NCBI GenBank assembly: GCA_902459845.2
Contig: CABPSV020000317.1
Coordinates: 8,674-19,179, forward strand
DNA length: 10,506 bases
Direction of reading: 5' to 3'
From: Hepatocystis sp. ex Piliocolobus tephrosceles
Lineage: Eukaryota; Apicomplexa; Aconoidasida; Haemosporida; Plasmodiidae
In this document: positions 8,077 to 10,506 of the stretch, in pieces
Layout of the letters: each line of letters starts with the position of its first letter
Position numbering within the stretch: the stretch's first letter is position 1
The notes under the pieces: model-generated
What the model saw: only the letters and a program-made list of their open reading frames with translations
The model's database searches: none
Told to the model about the DNA's origin: nothing
Translations under genes and position numbers: made by a program

Positions 8077-8122
8077 GGAAACTTAATTTTTTTTTTTTTC
8101 CAGTTTCCAAAAAAAAAAAAAA
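8077..8122. repeat. Nested inverted repeats GGAAACT...AGTTTCC and T13/A14
   Basis: GGAAACT (8077-8083) pairs with AGTTTCC (8102-8108). A T13 run (8087-8099) can instead pair with an A14 run (8109-8122) around a nine-base loop, CCAGTTTCC. The two hairpins share sequence and cannot both form. TTTTTTTTTCCAG also resembles a + strand 3' splice site, but no exon follows. Confidence 0.6.
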
Positions 8123-8563
8123 TCTAAATTTTCATATAGAATAAACAGCATTACATAAAGTGTTTATATATATGTACACAAATATGAACGTACGTATATA
8201 TATGTATATATATACTTAATACTATATAAAAAAAAGTATAAACAAAGTAAAGAAAAAAAAAATAAAAATAAAACATTAATTTTGTGCAAACTATTTAAAT
8301 TCAATCATTTTAACAAGATAGTTTAAAAATGTGAATAAAAATTTCATATAAAAAAAAAATAAAATAAAACGATAAATAATATAAAAAACGAAGATAGCTA
8401 TAAGAATTTATTTTATCTTGTTATTATGCTAAAAAAGTATTCAAAGGAATGTAAAAACGCATATGTATAAGTGTATGTTTATGTATATATAATAGGTTAC
8501 TATATTTACATTGTTTTATTTCTTATAACATATTTTTTAACTTATGTTAAACTTATTTATACA

Positions 8564-8565
<2 letters not shown>

Positions 8566-8617
<52 letters not shown>
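8566..8617. repeat. T52 homopolymer
   Basis: Fifty-two consecutive T on the + strand, about 1.1 kb upstream of the LeuRS ATG. Long dA:dT tracts are common in P. falciparum intergenic DNA and exclude nucleosomes, but this length is extreme and its exact count is likely unreliable. Confidence 0.9.
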
Positions 8618-8620
<3 letters not shown>

Positions 8621-9350
8621 TTTCCTGATGTTTTGCTACAAACTGCTTGCTCTTACTCTTATAAATTTTGCTTTATTTTTGTTCGATTTGATTTAATTTA
8701 ATTCTGCTTTTTTTTTTTTTTAAGCTTGAATATTTACTTTTTAATTTCTCTAACAGTTTTCTCTCTCCCTTTGATATTATACATGTATATATGTACATAA
8801 ATTATATGTTAATTTATATAAAGTTATTTTATGTTAACCCCTTTTTAATAAATTATAAGCATGTATATATAATATGTACGTGTATGTATATTAATATATA
8901 TGTACAATATATATTATTAAGTATTCATGTAGGTTTCTAAGATGTCATTTATTTTAATTTTTACAGCATTTATAAAAATATTTTTTAATAATAAATGCTT
9001 TTATATCATGTTGCCTTTTTATTTTTTTTTTTTAATCGTACCTTTTCTGCATTTTTGATTTGCTTTAAGCCTTGTTTATATAACAATTTTTTTTTTTTTT
9101 TTTGTATATTATATTATTATTATTTCATGTAATTAAATAATAATCAAACATGTGTTTTTGGTATATTAAAGCATGTATATATTATTTTTTTAAGTTTCTT
9201 TGTTCATCTTGCTTTTTTTTTTTTTTTTTTTTTTTACGCATTCTGAGTTTTTGTGCTCATCTTGTTTGCTTATTTTACTTGTTCATTTGATGTGTTCTCT
9301 TTATTTGCTCAATGCATGTACCTGCTTATTTTTTCTCATGCTTTTATGTG

Positions 9351-9351
<1 letters not shown>

Positions 9352-9386
<35 letters not shown>

Positions 9387-9401
9387 AAAAAAAAAAAAAA
9401 A
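9352..9401. repeat. (TA)n tract followed by A21
   Basis: Twenty-nine bases of alternating T and A (9352-9380) pass straight into twenty-one A (9381-9401). The short open frames across it encode only Tyr/Ile and Lys repeats. Confidence 0.9.
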
Positions 9402-9481
9402 CGATGAAAAAAAAAAAATTATTTATATGTACATACGTATACTAATATGGTAACTAATTATTAACTTAAACTATTAATTTT

Positions 9482-9635
9482 AATCCATTTGTTTTAGTCC
9501 ATTTGTTTTAGTCCATTTGTTTTAGTCCATATGTTTTAACCCATTTATTTTAACCCATTTATTTTAACCCATTTGTTTTAACCCATTTGCTTTAACCTAT
9601 TTGTTTTAACCCATTTTTTTTAACTTATTTGTTTT
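9482..9635. repeat. 14-bp minisatellite, 11 units
   Basis: Eleven 14-bp units follow each other without a gap, consensus AACCCATTTGTTTT. Units 2-4 begin AGTCC, while units 5-8 and 10 begin AACCC, so the array has two homogenised blocks. Single changes occur inside units (CATATG in unit 4, CATTTA in 5 and 6, TTGCTTT in 8, an all-T variant in 10). It lies 378 bp before the ATG at 10013. Confidence 0.93.
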
Positions 9636-10012
9636 TTTTTTCTACCCAAACTTTATGCATTAAAACTCAAATATATATTTTTTTTTTATGTATAACTTGA
9701 ATGTGAGATAACTATTTGTTAATTTAGTAACGCATGTTTATATATATGTATATACACATGTATAAATATTGTGGTTTTTCCATTATCTATTCACCTTTTT
9801 ATCTATTGCTTGCTTACATATTATTCATTCATTTTTAATCAATATTATATTAATTTGTGTTTTATCTGTTGTAAATTTAAATTTTGAATATGTGTCAGTA
9901 GAGGGAAAAAAATAAAAAAAAAAATAATAAAGACACCTCTTTTGTTTTTTTTGGTAACCTACATTTTTATTTTAATTTTACTTTTTTAACTCTAATTTTT
10001 TAAGTTAACAAC

Positions 10013-10138
10013 ATGAAGACATTATTCATTTATCATATACTGATGATTTTGCTATTTCGGTCATCTTTTACTTTTATTATCCAAAAAAAAAATTGGAAAG
10101 CACACAACTCAACATCTATTTATTATGTAAACAAATAA
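10013..10138 (+). CDS. Candidate first exon with signal-peptide-like leader (unidentified gene)
   Basis: An ATG in an A-rich context (AACAACATGAAG) opens a 41-codon frame ending in TAA at 10136-10138. The product starts MKTLFIYHILMILLF, a Lys followed by a hydrophobic core. It then has Arg and an SSFTFIIQ stretch, and then a basic, Asn/Ser/Thr-containing tail, KKNWKAHNSTSIYY. That order resembles a Plasmodium secretory signal peptide, or the signal plus start of a transit peptide of an apicoplast protein. A possible splice donor, TAT|GTAAAC, lies at 10127, nine bases before the stop. A TTTTTAG acceptor lies at 10200-10201. G+C is higher than in the flanks. If spliced at 10127 the exon ends on a codon boundary, but the frame after 10202 closes after ten codons, so the gene model is unresolved. 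Chance hydrophobic ORFs do occur in T-rich DNA. No function is assigned. Confidence 0.4.
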   Translation: MKTLFIYHILMILLFRSSFTFIIQKKNWKAHNSTSIYYVNK

Positions 10139-10434
10139 AATTAATAAAAAAAAAAATAAAATAAAAGAAAAAAAAATTCATTTTATTCATTGCATTTTTA
10201 GAGGAGGCGCATTAACAAATTTCACACAATATAAAATGTATTAATTTTTTTTTTTTTTTTTTTTGTACACACTTAGCCAAATTCCTTGATTTTAATTTTC
10301 ACAAACATGTAATTAGACTTTTTTTTTTTTTTTTTTTTCATATATATATATATATATTGCTACCTTTCCTCAAATGTTATATATGTAAGAGAACATACAC
10401 TACATCACATACAAATATAGTATATTATGTTTTA

Positions 10435-10437
<3 letters not shown>
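10139..10437. other. Region after candidate exon, with two islands richer in G+C
   Basis: A+T-rich sequence with two short islands. The first is 10202-10237, beginning AGGAGGCGC after TTTTTAG and ending before GTATTA. The second is 10277-10308, beginning after ACTTAG and ending at CAT|GTAATT. Each is bounded by an AG and a GT, as small exons would be. One frame of each is open and non-repetitive (GGALTNFTQYK; KFLDFNFHKHV). The phases do not join cleanly in the sequence as given, so these are not called as exons. A T20 run (10245-10264), a T19 run (10320-10338) and a (TA)n tract make up much of the rest. Confidence 0.4.

Positions 10438-10506
<69 letters not shown>
10438..10506. repeat. T69 homopolymer at the window edge
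   Basis: At least sixty-nine consecutive T run to the last base of the window. It is either a genuine very long dA:dT tract or the ragged end of a contig or gap. The true length cannot be read from here. Confidence 0.9.

Larger units (their letters stand above)
7493..10012. other. Long intergenic region upstream of LeuRS
   Basis: About 2.5 kb without a convincing gene. It should contain the 5' UTR and promoter of LeuRS and, if the ORF at 10013 is real, a bidirectional promoter region. Contents are a CT/ATCT/AT microsatellite (7677-7744), a (TA)n tract (7977-8009), a GGAAACT/AGTTTCC hairpin (8077-8108), a T52 run (8566-8617), (TA)n followed by A21 (9352-9401) and a 14-bp minisatellite (9482-9635). 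The stretch 9240-9350 is somewhat richer in G and C than its surroundings but shows no coding pattern on either strand. Transcription start sites cannot be placed by eye. Confidence 0.75.

Noticed and set aside
8471..8701. Open frame of 76 codons with a hydrophobic start
   Set aside because: Its centre is the T52 run (poly-Phe), and the rest is T-rich DNA that yields hydrophobic residues by composition. There is no ATG context or conserved pattern.
8942..9058. Short hydrophobic ORF (38 codons) starting MSFILIFTAF
   Set aside because: It could pass for a signal peptide, but its codons are nearly all T/A with long Phe runs and no polar mature part. Its G+C is not raised, unlike the ORF at 10013.
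9200..9453. Two overlapping open frames on the + strand
   Set aside because: They run through T20, (TA)n and A21 tracts and encode Phe, Tyr/Ile and Lys repeats. They are composition artefacts.
1..10506. tRNA, rRNA or transposon sequences
   Set aside because: I scanned both strands by eye for tRNA-like arms, conserved rRNA words and transposase or reverse-transcriptase motifs and saw none. A covariance-model search would be needed to exclude small structured RNAs.

Overview
The window looks like nuclear DNA of a malaria parasite, most likely Plasmodium falciparum or another Laverania species. Non-coding DNA is extremely A+T rich, with long poly(T), poly(A) and (TA)n tracts and many micro- and minisatellites. 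Both large proteins are rich in Asn, Lys and Asp and carry low-complexity inserts, and codons strongly favour A/T. The species cannot be fixed by eye.

Layout. (1) Positions 1-1886, + strand: the 3' part of a large Asn-rich protein gene that runs in from the left. It is split into two frames at a run of 20 A, most likely an indel in the assembly. (2) Positions 1887-2995: the shared 3' intergenic region of two convergent genes, with a TTTA/TTTGTCA tract, a clean 11-copy TTTGTCA heptamer array and two perfect palindromes. (3) Positions 2996-7492, - strand: an intact, intronless cytosolic-type leucyl-tRNA synthetase of 1498 aa. HIGH, KMSKS and the CP1 editing motifs are all present, enlarged by Plasmodium-type inserts that include a hexapeptide repeat. 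(4) Positions 7493-10012: the upstream side of LeuRS, with no convincing gene; it holds microsatellites, a T52 tract, a hairpin and an 11-unit 14-bp minisatellite. (5) From 10013, + strand: a short ORF with a signal-peptide-like start, followed by a GT donor and downstream islands richer in G+C. It could be the first exon of a divergent gene whose body lies beyond the window. (6) The window ends inside a 69-base T run.

The genes do not form a pathway. LeuRS is a housekeeping translation enzyme. From memory of the P. falciparum map, the gene convergent with cytosolic LeuRS on chromosome 6 encodes the telomere-associated ApiAP2 protein AP2Tel, so the left gene may be its C-terminal part. No AP2 domain is visible in the piece present, so this remains a hypothesis. 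The most notable observations are the frame break at the A20 run, the candidate secretory or apicoplast leader exon, and the two very regular tandem arrays.
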